A DNA stretch of 64,000 bases from Andrena cerasifolii (taxonomy: Eukaryota; Arthropoda; Insecta; Hymenoptera; Andrenidae). Position 1 is the stretch's first letter. Each line of letters starts with the position of its first letter. The position numbers and the translations under genes were made by a program. The DNA lies in assembly GCF_050908995.1 (NCBI RefSeq), contig NC_135118.1:3782001-3846000 (forward strand), given 5' to 3'. Shown piece after piece: positions 44,878-57,450 of the stretch. The notes under the pieces were generated by a model. It searched no databases and was not told the DNA's origin. It saw only the letters and a program-made list of their open reading frames with translations.

Positions 44878-46736
44878 TGCACGGTTTCGCGTCGGCTCTT
44901 TATTTAATAAATAATGTTAATTTAAAATACAATAATTAAGTTTATTTCAATTGAAAAACAACTATTATAAATTACCACTACAATCCCCAAATTTAATAAA
45001 AAGCGTCGAAAATAATGTTCCTATCTTCGAATGTTTGCTTAGGGTAAATTAAGCAAAAGCTCGACAATAGTGGTCGCTCATCCAAACCTTGCGCCATTTA
45101 ATGCGTTAATCTCAGTAGACGAAAGTTCCTTGTATTTATGAATATTGAAAAAATCGGCCTTTGCCTTCTACCGCCCCCATTATCTAATACAATCAAGAGA
45201 AGCTTCTAAAGACCACCCACCCGAAGAATGCTTATTGGGTCTCTCCGAATTCGAAGGCTCGTAAAAAGAAGATTCCTTTACATTTTCGATTTACTTCTAC
45301 CCGCAGACCCGCCACCTATTTACTTGTATTTTGTGTACACCACCCATTGCAAGACCCCTGTCGAACACGTCGGTTAAACGTTCCTGAACTTGTTCTTACG
45401 AAACAGCTGTGGGGTCGAAGACGATCCATAAGGACATTCCTGTTATTCTTTTCTTTGAGCACGCAACGACTGTATCGCCCATCGACAGGAGCAAGCGGGG
45501 AAGCTGCGGCTTAAAAATAAAAACAGCTCGTCGGATGGAACGATCAGGCGCGCCATGTGCGCGCCTACAAATATTTACGCACGTAAAAACGACGGTGACA
45601 TATGTCACGCATGTGTTTACAAAATTCGTTGGATGCGGAGGCTACTGGTGATCCGATACGGGAGGAAGAGAGAGGCTTCCTGTTGAGGTCCAACGGGACC
45701 AACGGCGACGGCCACCTACAGTGCATTAAAATAATGTTCCGCGAACGAGAATCGAGCCGGCTTTAATCCGAAGTAAACCGATACGTAAACGTCTAACGTT
45801 CTGCGTATCAATAGAGCGAACGGCGGAGCGCGATAACACGCGAATAATTTCATACATCCCTCTGCTATTTAATTGGCGGCGTGGCCTGTAATTGGGCCTC
45901 GTTTCCTTCCGTTTTAATTGCACGTACCGCTTAAGATAATTAGAGGCAACGATCCGTCTGAGGAGGGACACGTAAGGTGTATGTCGCGACGCTTGCTAAA
46001 CGGCAATTACGTTCACCCTGAGCTGAATTTTTATGAAATAAATGTATACATATGTATCTAGAGACGCGGCAGCGTCTCGACGCCAAGTACAGGAAAGAAA
46101 GTACAGGAAAGACACCCTGTATATGTCGACTGTCGCTACCGCCATCTATTTACTCGTCGCCGGGCTATTCCAACCTAACCTGAAACTTATTTCGTTAATA
46201 TCTCATCACGCCTGCAATATTTCCTGAATTTAATGGTATTTTTCTTATGTAAACCGCATGTAAGCTTTCGAATAAGACCAAATTCGATAAAATCGGTCCG
46301 CGCATAACAGAGATATCGTAATATTGTCTCATGGATCAGTCGGAAATTTTAAGATTTTTCTTCGTCTTCTCCGAGAAATTTTTTCGTCAACATAATACGT
46401 ATACGCGTTACTCCAAATTTTGACAGCTTACCGTCAAGTTATAACGAAGTTATAAACGTGTTTTTACAAATATATACATAAATGAATTTCTTTTTAATTT
46501 AAATGATAAAAACCAATTTCAACCAATTCCACCAATCCAATTGGCTTGAAGCTTTGCAGGCGTGCGTAGTTTGGATGACAATACATTTAAAAAAAAACCC
46601 CGAGGGGTTGAAAAAATTATCCAGTCATTAATTAATAATATAATAATAATTTATAATATAGAAAATGATCTGAAGTCATTCTCTCTGCAAATTATCTTTG
46701 TAAAAAGATGTGAGATCTCCATAAAAAACTTGAGAA
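44878..46736. other. unique stretch, partly GC-rich
   Basis: 45400-46030 is GC-richer. Near 46098 is GACACCCTGTATATG, again the GGGTGT motif. No gene recognised. Confidence 0.4.
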
Positions 46737-47161
46737 AAGTAAAAAAATTACGCCAAGTACATGAAATCAAATAAATCACAAAAAGTAGAAGATAATAATA
46801 ATTATAAAATAAAAAAAGACGTGAAATCAAAATGAGCTGCATAAAGGTAATAATAAATACAAATAAATATTTTAATACGAATAAACATGTATATGTATAT
46901 GTTAATGTATTTTAGATTGTAAGGGAGTTATTGTAAATTATTAATACGAGGCCAATAAAATTAACATTTTTTCTGTTTCGCAGCGCCAAGTATTTTGAAC
47001 AAAATGTTCATTCGTATTAAAATATTTATTTGTATTTATCATACCTTTATGTACGTGCAGCTCATTTTGATTTCACATCTTTTTTATTTTATAATTATTA
47101 TTATCTTCTATTCTTTATGATTTATTTGATTTCATGTACTTGGCGTAATTTTTTTACTTAT
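46737..47161. mobile_element. foldback element with GTAAAAAAATTACGCC ends
   Basis: GTAAAAAAATTACGCCAAGT pairs with ACTTGGCGTAATTTTTTTAC. Arms of about 160 bp continue through ACATGAAATCAAATAAATCA and TTTGTATTTATCATACCTTT around an A/T-rich loop. Confidence 0.8.
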
Positions 47162-48410
47162 CTGATATGTATTACTGGACACATCCTAGACAGCAGTAGA
47201 AATGAATGCTTGAAACTGTTACCCGCGTACAGACGTTCATTGGTGACTTTCAGGAAAATATGAGTATATGTGAATATAAAGTAAATATGTACTTACATAT
47301 TAAGTTTCATAAGGGGCTTCCCTTGCTGTTGCGCAGACGTAGGACGGTCGCTGCGCAATCGTGCACTCGCGCAGCTCAGGGGGAAGAGGGAGCACTGTTA
47401 AAGGTTCAGGTATTCTAATGGAATAACTTGTAGAAGTCTTGCGGCATTGAATACAGAGTATTCTCAACTACCCGGAGTAGGCATCTGAATACTCGAGTAC
47501 TAGAACGTCCACCGTATCCTCGAATATGCAGGCAATCAAAATTCGACCACTTATCCTCGAATCTACTTACAGCAGACGGAATATGACTCCTATACAGTAT
47601 TTTCATCATATTTTATATTCCAAATATGAAATCCCTTAATTATTTTGAACGGTGTGCTTCAGCTAAAATGGACGCGCAACGTTTCAACGTAGAGACTCAA
47701 GGGTCTTAAAACTGAAGGGAATAAAGTGTGAGGTGGATATTTTCAACTTTATAAACTGGAGTCGATCCAGCACAAGGTTCGTCTTAATTCCTGGGAGCAG
47801 CTTTCCCCGCTATCCTTGACTTTTCGTTTCTGTCCCTGGTAAGATTCCTCGGAATGTAACTTTCGAGCTACCAGAAATCTGACTAAGTAGGCCTCATTAT
47901 TGTACTCCACGTGCATATTCACTAATTACACTGGTAATAAAGGTTTGTAAGATCCTGTGCAGGTTGGGTTTGGTTAATCGTGGGTTAAGTCTATGTCGTT
48001 AAGCAAAAAGGAACGTAAAATTGGGGTTTAGGGACGAAATACCTGAACCTAACCGAGGCATAGCTCATTTACTTGCCTGACGGCTTTGATGCATAGAATT
48101 CGGCAGTATTTAAAACAAAGTAGCGATGGGTTCGAGCGCAGCGTGAATATTTTTCATTCAATGAATATTTTCACCTGATTTTAACAAAATAAATCTTTGA
48201 TACGTAAAAACATGTAAAAAATAATCAACGTACAGTATCTTTCATTATTTATTACCTTTCTAGGCACTCGTAATTCCATTCGTTTCCTTAAATAGCTGTA
48301 GTGTCAATTAAGTACTGTTTAAATTAAAAGCTGTTTCTTCGTACAGTATGTACTATTTTACATATTATGTACATTCGAAAAGTTTATTCTGCACTTTATG
48401 TTATTACACA
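47162..48410. other. unique stretch, no gene recognised
   Basis: 47940-48060 has GGTTGGGTTTGGTTAATCGT-like words reminiscent of degenerate GGTTAG repeats. No exon seen. Confidence 0.4.
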
Positions 48411-49065
48411 CTGAAAAATATTCGTGTCTGCAGGTTCCTTTTTCTCCTAAAAATGATTATATGATTATTTAGGAGGAAAAGGAACCTGCAGTCATGAATA
48501 TTTTTCCAAAATTTTTTACAGTTGTGTTAGGTTAATCCAAAGACAACTACCCCGCACTCAGGCCAACTGAAAATCAAATTGAAATTTTCGCCTATATAGT
48601 ATGATTATACAATTATTTTTAGGGGAAAAAGGAACCTGCAGACATGAATATTTTTCCAAAAATTGTTACAGTTGTGTTACGTTAATCAAAAGGCAACTAC
48701 CCCGCACCCAGGCCAACTGAAAATTCAAATTTAAATTTTCGCCTATATAGTATGATTATATAATTATTCTTAGGGGAAAAAGGAACCTGCAGACACGAAT
48801 ATTTTTCCAATTTTTTTTTTACAGTTGTGTTAAGTTAATCCAAAGACAACTACCCCGCACCCAGGCCAACTGAAAATTCAAATTTAAATTTTCGCCTACA
48901 TAGTATGATTATATAATTATTTTTAGGAGAAAAAGGAACCTTCAGACATGAATATTTTTCCAAAATTTTTTACAGTTGTGTTTGATTAATAAAAAGGCAA
49001 CTACCCCGCACCCAGGCCAACTGAAAATTCAAATTTAAATTTGTCGCCTATATAGTATCTCTCCG
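48411..49065. repeat. hairpin followed by 151-bp tandem, four units
   Basis: Starts with a hairpin (CTGCAGGTTCCTTTTTCTCC against GGAGGAAAAGGAACCTGCAG, 48430-48490). The second arm is then repeated with GGAACCTGCAG at 48481, 48631, 48782 and (TTCAG) 48935. Units contain AACTACCCCGCACCCAGGCC. The array grew from one arm of the hairpin, as in family P. Confidence 0.88.
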
Positions 49066-49622
49066 CCCTATTACACAGTAAAGGTACATTACGTGCAAGT
49101 CTCCTTCTACATCCCTGCCATCTGTAATAAAGACCTTATCATTATTAATATTATTAAAAGCAGTACACCACTCGCTAAACAACGACAGCGTTATATGTAC
49201 GCTCATCAAGTCTCTCTTTATTCACCATGTGTCGCTCCCATTGGGGTCGTCAAGAGCAACGTCCAAGCAAAGGCACAGCGTGTGCATGGATAACCAGGTT
49301 ACCGTTCAGCTATCGTCTATACGTACTGCATGTACAAGGCATTTACCCAGCGATCGGGTTCAACATCAGCGACAATCCCTTACAAGACCCCAGCCTTTTC
49401 CTTCATTCTATCTAAGGGAACGAGGCGTTGGCCAATCCAGTTCCTAGTTTTCTCTCCATTCGCTTCGTTTAGAAATGAAGGAGCCTACGTGCCTTCCAAA
49501 AGGCAAGAAATTGCTTTCCCTTAGTTCGATGGTAATTTCAGACGATACACGTGGCTTACAAAGGAGCAACACATTTAGGAATAGTGGTAATAGATAATAC
49601 TGGAGCTCCTTGAGGGTAAAGA
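49066..49622. other. unique stretch
   Basis: Several 60-80 codon frames overlap; none recognised. Confidence 0.4.
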
Positions 49623-50207
49623 TTAAGGGGTTACACCTAGTCAGGCGGCCGAAAAGTGGCGAATATTTATGAATTTTTTTGAACAAGCGGAAGCGTATAT
49701 TTTTTACAAAACTTTTTGCGTTTTGTTAAGCAACATTTAAAGAACATTTGGTAAATTTTTCTTAGAAAAATATTTAAGTTTATAATAAAGTAACGCACGA
49801 CATCCAAGGAGCATTTTTAAAAATATGCTTTTGCGGTGAGAACTGCCATGCGGAATCAGATTACCTAAAATCAAAAAATATAAATTAATATTTCGGAAAA
49901 TTCTCTCCGTCAACCTGAGGATACATTAATATACTAACGAAATCTTTTTTGTTTTTTTATTTTAAATAATCTGATCACGAATGGCAGTGCTCGCCGCAAA
50001 AGCAAATTTTTAAAAATGCTTCTTGGATGTCGCTTGTTATTTTATTATAAAAGTAACTATTTTTCTACGAAAAAATTACCAAATGTTCTTTAAACGTTGC
50101 TCTTTTAAACACAAAAAGTTTTGTAAAAATATACGCTTCCGCTTGTTCAAAAAAAATTCACAAATATTCGCCTCTTTTTGGCAGCCTGACTAGGTATAAC
50201 CCCTTAA
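49623..50207. mobile_element. TTAA foldback family B, copy 2 (shortened centre)
   Basis: TTAAGGGGTTACACCTAGTC to GACTAGGTATAACCCCTTAA. 585 bp; the central part with AAAATGGCGGC is deleted compared with the 756-bp copy, so the arms meet near 49880. Confidence 0.9.
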
Positions 50208-51683
50208 TAGAACTCGAGAGGAATAGGAGATTCTCGACTGCCAAAAACTAAAAGCATCCCTCGGAAATTAAGAGACGGCCATCGAGTCCCTGATTCTCGA
50301 GTTATCATAATATTATCAGCTGCAGACGAGCCATGTGCTCGGCAGTGTATGTGAATATTGTATAAGATCAGAGTTGCCCAGAGTTTGAAGAGTCCCAAGG
50401 ACCAGGCCATCCAGCACAGTCGACACACATTCGTCACAATTGACACGATTGACCTACAGCGGTTCTCAACCGGTCGCCGGCCGTGGAAACCGGTTTGACG
50501 GGGTTCAAGAGTACATTCCAGGGATCGGTACGTTGGCTCCAGCACGTAGATGCTCCAAGAGGCCACGAAACGCGCCTCCGATCGGAGAATCATGGCCCCT
50601 GGCAGAGAGTAAAAGGCATGTCAAACTGATTCGGCTCTAGCAAAAGGAGCTGTTAGGAGGATATTAGGTTCATGTCAACGATTTCCTGCAAATTCTGCAT
50701 ATTAGTTGCTGGGCAACGTGTAATAATAATAAAATTAATAACAAGTACCTTATTAAAGAACGAAGTCCGTGTGAAGTATACTTGAAGATCAAAGAGTGTG
50801 CAACTAAACGAATGGAACTCCACCGTCTCGAAAAGTTTCGAGCTGCGCGTCCTGTGCACTTAACTTGTAGCGTCCTGCTGTAATAGATCTTAAAGTATCT
50901 TCCCCTGGATTATATTGTTGTTAAGCAATATCACTCTTTTTATAATTTCATATGAAGAAATCAGTAAGTAGTTGGGAAGAAGGCATTGCGCATTGAGCTT
51001 CTATTTAATAAATAATAAATTGAGTTTATTTCAACTAAACGAGTATCATAAATTGGCACTACAATCGCTAAAAACTCGAGCATTCTGACCCACCCTGAGT
51101 ATTAAACTATACCGCACTGGAAATATTTATTGCATCACCCTCAAGTCCATGTCCTATGAAATAACCTTCATAACTGCATGGCTGACAACTAATTAGTTGG
51201 TATCCAATTTATTTTACAATTTAGCCAAGGTATCGAGCATGCCTATTGTCTGTCCAACAATCTCACAGAAGTGGAATAAATATTTCTAGTATTGTACGTG
51301 TTACTTACCATGAGGATTTTAAATCATACCTAGATCAGAGTCTAATAAACGTTGCTTATTCTGAGGTGTGTAGCAATGAAATTATAGTTCAAAATGGAAC
51401 TTGCAGATGCGCACTATCTGAGCCAAGCTATTCGCCATCCAAGGGCTAAATCGGCGTTATACCTACGTTGGTTTCATTAATCATTTTAGTACCAGGTGAC
51501 TATCCGATACAAGTTTGAAAATTGCCAGGAAAATTTTATGCACAAAATGTATGGTGATAGGAAGAAATGTAGCGCAAGGGTTCGTGTTACCAATTTGGTT
51601 CAAATTTTACATATAGGTAGTTAGTTGGTGCACAACATGTAGAATACTGCATTAAATATTAAATGCTTAAGATGCACTACTCA
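50208..51683. other. unique stretch, no gene recognised
   Basis: A 129-codon minus frame (50593 to 50204) has no family resemblance and no splice partner. 50880-51100 repeats wording of 44880-45010 (GTTAAGC, TTATTTCAA..), suggesting a weak shared old repeat. Confidence 0.35.
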
Positions 51684-53248
51684 CAAGGGGAGGCCGCGAC
51701 ATCTGGGACACGGATTTTGATGAATCTCATATATGTTGTAGTGTAGGTGTAGTAGACCAATATATGTCTCACATGTTGGGTCCACTACCCCAGAGTTTCC
51801 GAAATATTAATAAAAAAAGATGTTTATGCGTTCACTAACAGAAGCGATAGCGAAGATTATTATAGTGATGAATAGCGGCGCGTGTAAAGGGAAGGTCTCG
51901 GATCGGAACTTTCATCGGTTCGATTCTCCCTGGGATCACTTTTTTTATAAATGTATTTTGTATTGTTTTATTCCTCAACAGATAAAGTACTATTTTTTAC
52001 ATATTAAAATATGACATTTATCGTAACAACAAATGAAACAATAAAATTCACGACACCATGCACATCTAATAAAAGATGTATGGCCAGAGGTACATTTTTT
52101 AATTGTACAATTCGTTTCTAGTGGACATTACATTTAATTTAAAAGAAAATACGTCGCCTACACGGCTTATAAGCTTGCTTATAAAAGACCCGCCATAGCG
52201 AGCACGTTCCAAGTACAAAATACATTTATAGAGAAAAAAAGTGGTCCCAGTGAGCATCGAAACGGTGAAAGTTCCGGTGCGAGACCTGCCTTTTACAGGC
52301 GCCGCTATTCATCATTACATTAAGGGGTTATGCCTAGTCAGGCGGTCGAAAAGAGGCGAATATTTGTGAATTTTTTTTGAAGAAGCGGAAGCGTATAATT
52401 TTACAAAACTTTTTGCGTTTAAAAGAGCAACATTTAAAGAACATTTGGTAATTTTTTCCTGGAAAAATATTTACGTTTATAATAAAATAACAAGCGACAT
52501 CCAAGAAGCATTTTTAAAAATTTGCTTTCGCGGTGAGGACTGCCATTCGGAACCAGATTATCTAAAATCACAAAACAAAAATGATTTCGTTAGTATATTA
52601 ATGTATCCTCAGGTTGACGGAGAGAATTTTCCGAAATATTAATTTAGAACAAAATGGCGACTATTTAAAGTTGAAATCCTGATTTTTTCGCGGGATTTTT
52701 GCACGGAAAAATCAGGATTTCAACTTTAAATAGCCGCCATTTTGTTCTAAATTAATATTTCGGAAAATTCTCTCCGTCAATCGGAAGATATATTAATACA
52801 CTAACGAAATCTTTTTTGTTTTTTGATTTGAGATAATCTGGTTCCGAATGGCAGTGCTCACCGCAAAACCAAATTTTTAAAAATGCTTTTTGGATGTCGC
52901 TTGTTATTTGATTATAAACGTAAATATTTTTCTACGAAAAAATTACCAAATGTTCTTTAAATGTTGCTCTTTTAAACGCAAAAAGTTCTGTGAAAATATA
53001 CGCTTCCGCTTCTTCAAAAAAAAAATCACAAATATTCGCCTCTTTTCGACCGCCTGACTAGGCATAACCCTTTAAACTTCGCTATCGCTTCTGTTCGTCA
53101 ACGCATAAACATCTTTTTTTATTAATATTTCGGAAACTCTGGGGTAGTGGACCTAACATGTGAGACATATATTGGTCTACTACACCTACACTACAACATA
53201 TATGGGATTCATTAAAATCCGTGTCCCAGATGTCGCGGCCTCCCCTTG
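51684..53248. mobile_element. CAAGGGG foldback family D with tRNA-like arms
   Basis: TCA duplications at 51681-51683 and 53249-53251 flank CAAGGGGAGGCCGCGACATC and GATGTCGCGGCCTCCCCTTG. Each arm contains a tRNA-like module: TAGCGGCGCGTGTAAAGG, then GGTTCGATTCT (B-box-like) and a T7 run (51876-51948; diverged in the other arm, 52235-52310). A family B element interrupts the right arm. Confidence 0.88.
52320..53075. mobile_element. TTAA foldback family B, copy 3 (intact)
   Basis: TTAAGGGGTTATGCCTAGTC to GACTAGGCATAACCC(T)TTAA, 756 bp with both long arms and the centre AAAATGGCGAC / GCCGCCATTTT. Inserted at a TTAA in the right arm of family D; removing it restores D arm pairing (AGCGAAG..GATGAATAGCGG). 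Confidence 0.92.
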
Positions 53249-53336
53249 TCAAACCATCGAGAAAACCGAAATCGAAGCGTTGCTTTCTCCAGGACTTTGA
53301 TGTGTAGGTACCTATGCGCGAAGACGAAACTATACT

Positions 53337-54044
53337 TTAAGGGCAAACAACCCCTTGAAGCCCGGAAAAAAGTGTAATTTTTTTGAATTTTTTGTTAGAT
53401 ATCCATACTTCGTAGGAAAGTCATTGACACGGGGTTTAAATGTGCATGTAGTGGACAGTATTTGAGAATTTTTGTGTGACAAAATATACAGTTTTAATCA
53501 AGTTATAGAGGTCGCCGTAGAGCGCGACGCGTCGAACACGATCTAATGGTTTCCCACTTTTTGGTTTCCCACGGCATTTTTTAAATCTATATTAATATAG
53601 TTACAGTTAAGCTTACGAAAATTAGGAATAAATTATTTTTACTATTTTTTCCACCCCAAAGTATATTGATTTTTCCCTTAAACTGACTCGAAAATTTAGA
53701 ACTTTCCCCTTTAAGCTCCTCCATTTCTCCAAAAATTATTGTAATTAAATGTCCGTACGCTTAACTGTAAGTATATTAATATACCTGGATCAAAAAAATG
53801 CTCTCCTTTTTTTCTCAGATGAACGCGACGTGAATAAAGGTGGGAAACCATCAGATCGTGTTCGACGCGTCGCGCTCTACGGCGACCTCTAGAACTTGAT
53901 TAAAACTGTATATTTTGTCACACAAAAATTCTCAAATACCGTCCACTACATGCACATTTGAATCCCATATCAATGACTTCCCTACGAAGTATGGATATCT
54001 AACCTAAAATTCGAAAAAATTGCACTTCTTTCCGGGCTTCAAGG
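53337..54044. mobile_element. TTAA foldback family N (right end lost)
   Basis: TTAAGGGCAAACAACCCCTT then GAAGCCCGGAAAA on the left, TTTCCGGGCTTCAAGG on the right. Arms contain CGCGACGCGTCGAACACGAT and its complement. The final GGGTTGTTTGCCC TTAA is replaced by the GCAACGTTGC repeat that follows. Confidence 0.82.
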
Positions 54045-54318
54045 TGTTGCCGCAATACTGGCGCAACGTTGCTGTAACGTTGTGGAAACGTTACCAAATG
54101 TTGCCGTGACGTTGCAGAAATATTGTAGGAACGTTGCCGTGCAATGTTGCACCGCAACATTGATGCAACTATGCAGCAATAATTCTATGTCCGCCCCGTG
54201 CAATGTTGCACGGCAACGTCGCAGCAACGTTACATCCACATTGCGCTGCAATCATGCAACAATGCAAGGTTACTCCAGCCATCCTGCAACGTTGCCGCCA
54301 CGAAGTGTGCTGTATGGG
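54045..54318. repeat. GCAACGTTGC repeat, copy 4 (compact form)
   Basis: Inverted relative to the 17.8-kb copy and about 270 bp. It has GCCGCAATACTGGCGCAACG at one end, CCGCCACGAAGTGTGCTGTA at the other, and ATAATTCTATGTCCGCC inside. One unit stands where the other copy has about 26. Confidence 0.85.
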
Positions 54319-54584
54319 TACCTTTAGCTGCTCAAATCCACTTCCCCCACCACAAATCCCTCCAAACTCACCCCTACCAATTTTACACCCTATCCTCCCT
54401 TCAAACTCTCAGGCCTTCGAAATAGACCATAACAAACAAGTAGAAAATAATTACAGTATCTACCACCATGATACATAATAAAAAAAAAATAACAGTGCGA
54501 AGGAGTGATAAAAAATAATAGAAATTTGTCGGTCGTAGGATATATATGTACGCCTGTCGTATACTATATTGATGGAATTGACTG

Positions 54585-54885
54585 CGTATATATACGACTT
54601 TCGCAGGCAAACGGTCAAAACTGAAAAGTAAATGTCAAGTCAACTAACCCCACCATATTTGCCAAGTAACCCCACAGCCGGGGTTTGTTGACTTATTCGT
54701 CTCACTACTCTAAATATAATAAAAACTATGACTTAGACTGAATTAAAACAATTTTAAAAATTAAGCCTGTATACCTAATGAAATTTGTAAACTTTTGGTG
54801 TGCAACAAGTCAACAAAATACCAATGGTGCTATTTACAAAAATAAGAAATATTAAAAATTAGTCAACTAGCCCCGGTCTCCCGTA
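54585..54885. mobile_element. right-end fragment of the GTTAGTTGACT phrase element
   Basis: Matches 25350..25648 (AAGTCAACTAACCCCA, CCCCACAGCCGGGGTTTGTT) and ends CAACTAGCCCCGGTCTCCCG then TA. The left part of the element is absent. Confidence 0.85.
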
Positions 54886-56608
54886 CCTATGTACTTACTA
54901 CAGTTTCTGATATTACCATATTCAAATGATGTAGGGGACAGGGGTTTACAGTGTTCGAACCCATGCAAAGTTTGTTTTCATTTAATTGATTCCTTTTCAA
55001 GATACGTTAAAAGGACAGAATTTATTTCGCTAAGATTCAATCAATTCCAATAAAATTTTAATTTCAATTCTTCAACAAACAGAAGAATCACTGGGGTTTA
55101 ATATTTATCATGACAAAAAACCTTCTCTAGAGCACATGGAACTACAGTTTATCAAGGTTTCCCTGTTTCAACCCAGTTTCGAAAGGTTCTAAAAACTGAC
55201 GATACATGTGAAAAGTACAAGCTAACGATGCGTGTAAAAAAAACCGAACCTTGTAGAATCACAGCACAGATTCTACACTGGGTGTAGAACTGTAGACGCA
55301 GGATTCGTGCGACACGTGTGACTGGCTTGGGAACATCTGTTTCCCAGGGAGCGTTTAGACCAGCGAGACTGGGCAACGCAGCGGCGATGATGGGAAATTT
55401 CACTGAGGAAGCCAGAAATGTGTTCGAGACGGTCCTCGAGCTGTATTCGTGACGCGATCGAGGGCATCGAACAGTCACGGTTTCTAGGCAAGCTACAGGT
55501 GTCCAAGGGAACATGTTAGCGAGATTTATCGCCGGTGAAGCTCGCTCGAAAGCGTAGAGGAAAGAGCTATTTTTTGCTGACAAAACGATTGTGGTCGCCC
55601 ATAAATGAACTCTAATTAAGATAATTGCGACTAAGGACGCGTATAAAGCGTGCGACAGGGGACGGGCATTAACTCCAACGCGGTAATATGTACAGGGTGT
55701 TTCATAATGCGTGGGCATACCTTCAGAGACAAATTGCTTAGGTACAAGAAAATTGGGAAAATTGTTCCTAGCTTTTTTCCGGAGTTATAGATGTTTTTGT
55801 GTTTCTACAATAAAATTCTCGCTGGCAATTTAGTTCTCGCTGGCAATTTAGTTCTCGCTGCAAGTTCTGCTGGTGTAATTAATTCCAACCATTTGCTTAC
55901 TGTTAAACATTGTACACTTGTACTACTTGTGGGTATTGTATGGAATGGGGTCATAGTGGGGAAGTTTGAGGGCTCCACCCACTTTTCCATTTCCTATTTG
56001 GGCATTCCCGTTGGAAATTTCAAAATTGAAAACTTGTAACGCACGTTCTTTGATAACGTATCTTTGAAAATGTATCTGCTTCTACTTCCTATCTGTTTAT
56101 TCGTATATTGACTTACCCATACTCTTTCACTTCGTTTTCACTTTTTCGTCTCCTTCAGTCTTCCTACTATCCTCCTGCTATTTAATATTCTTTTAATACA
56201 ACTCCACTAATACATGTTCCCACGATGATTCGTCTACTTTGCAAATGCTGCATCTTCAATCTTCCCTATTCCCCCAATTTTTCTTCTCCTGAATTCTATT
56301 AAGTGTTATTTGCTTTAACGCTGGTTAAAGATCTTTAAGATACACTTGTTGCTTTCACTGCAAATTATTCGAAATAAGCTAGGATCTGTACGAGAGGTAA
56401 TACTGTAACTATTTAGTACTGTCAATTTTTTTAATGTTTCCCTCTCTACAATTTAAACAATGTACACATTGAACGAATTAATTTTTTTTTATTATTTCGT
56501 GTTCCTTTTCGAATCTCAGTCGTGCTCCTTTGCGATTATCTTCCTGCGGTACGTACCTACCTACGTGTTTCGAATGTGCACCTACTTGTATTTACATTAC
56601 GCTCAGTG
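54886..56608. other. mostly unique; short repeats at 55690-55865
   Basis: 55692-55712 reads TACAGGGTGTTTCATAATGC, a repeat-end motif. TTCTCGCTGGCAATTTAG is repeated in tandem at 55816-55862. A 188-codon minus frame (55718 to 55152) begins inside that repeat and resembles nothing I know. No gene recognised. Confidence 0.4.
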
Positions 56609-56837
56609 CAGAGTTGGGCAAAATGCAATCTAATTACAAATTGCAAATTACGATTAAACTGTAATTGTGTAATTGATTACACATTATTTTCTGTAACTGT
56701 TAATTTCGGTAGTTGGCCATTTGGTTTTGTCAACTATCTAAATGCACGATTACAGAAAATAATGTGTAATCAATTACGCAATTACAGCTTAATCGTAATT
56801 TGCAATTTGTAATTAGATTACATTTTGCCCAACTCTG
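56609..56837. mobile_element. hAT-type foldback MITE, CAGAGTTGGGC ends
   Basis: CAGAGTTGGGCAAAATGCAA and its inverted partner enclose a 229-bp palindrome. The left 8-bp duplication is GCTCAGTG (56601-56608). The right one, GCTCA + GTA, is split by the next element (56838-56842 and 57408-57410), 7 of 8 matching. Confidence 0.82.
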
Positions 56838-56842
56838 GCTCA

Positions 56843-57404
56843 CAAGGGAACGCCGCGAACCCGGACTCACTGATTGGAACGCAACTGTGTGAGTTTTTAC
56901 AGTGACTCAAAACAAGAACAACGGTGTGTTTCATTTGGGCCCTATCGCTCTTTAACGGGGTGAAAACTAACCTCAAAGTCAAATTGATACTTCCACTTTT
57001 TCGCGTATAACTCTCAAAGTACAATAGACAGAACAAAATGTTTCAAACAAAATCTTAATGGTGCAATAAGCGCTACAAACTTGCGTTAACAAAATTTTGA
57101 AAAGGGTTTTTTTCGTCAGTTATATATATTTTTTTTAACTCTTTTCAAAATTTTGTTAACGGAAGTTTGTAGCGCTTATTGCACCATTAAACTTTTATTT
57201 GACACATTCTTCTCTGTCTGTTGTAGTTTGAAAGTTATACGCGAAAAAGTGGAAGTGCCAATTTGACTTTGAGGTTAGTTTTCACCCCCTTAAAGGGCGG
57301 TAGGACCCAAATGAAACACACCGTTGTTCTTGTTTTTGAGTCACTCTAGAAACCCACAAAGTTGCGTTCCAATCGGTGAGTCCGGGTTCGCGGTATTCCC
57401 TAGT
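56843..57404. mobile_element. CAAGGG foldback family E, copy 4
   Basis: CAAGGGAACGCCGCGAACCC to GGGTTCGCGGTATTCCCTAG, TCA at both flanks (56840-56842, 57405-57407). It landed in the right-hand target duplication of the hAT element just before it, which dates it as the younger insertion. Confidence 0.88.
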
Positions 57405-57450
57405 TCAGTATGCCTATGGATAGAGGGTGAAGGGGAATTAGCTTCGAGAC

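Noticed and set aside
52445..52642. 65-codon frame inside family B copy 3
   Set aside because: Not conserved as an intact frame in the other B copies. I discuss its motif only as a possible relic of a shared core.
55152..55718. 188-codon minus-strand frame
   Set aside because: It starts inside a repeat-end motif, has no recognisable domain, no conserved splice structure, and a shadow frame of 77 codons overlaps it. Kept only as an unexplained open frame.
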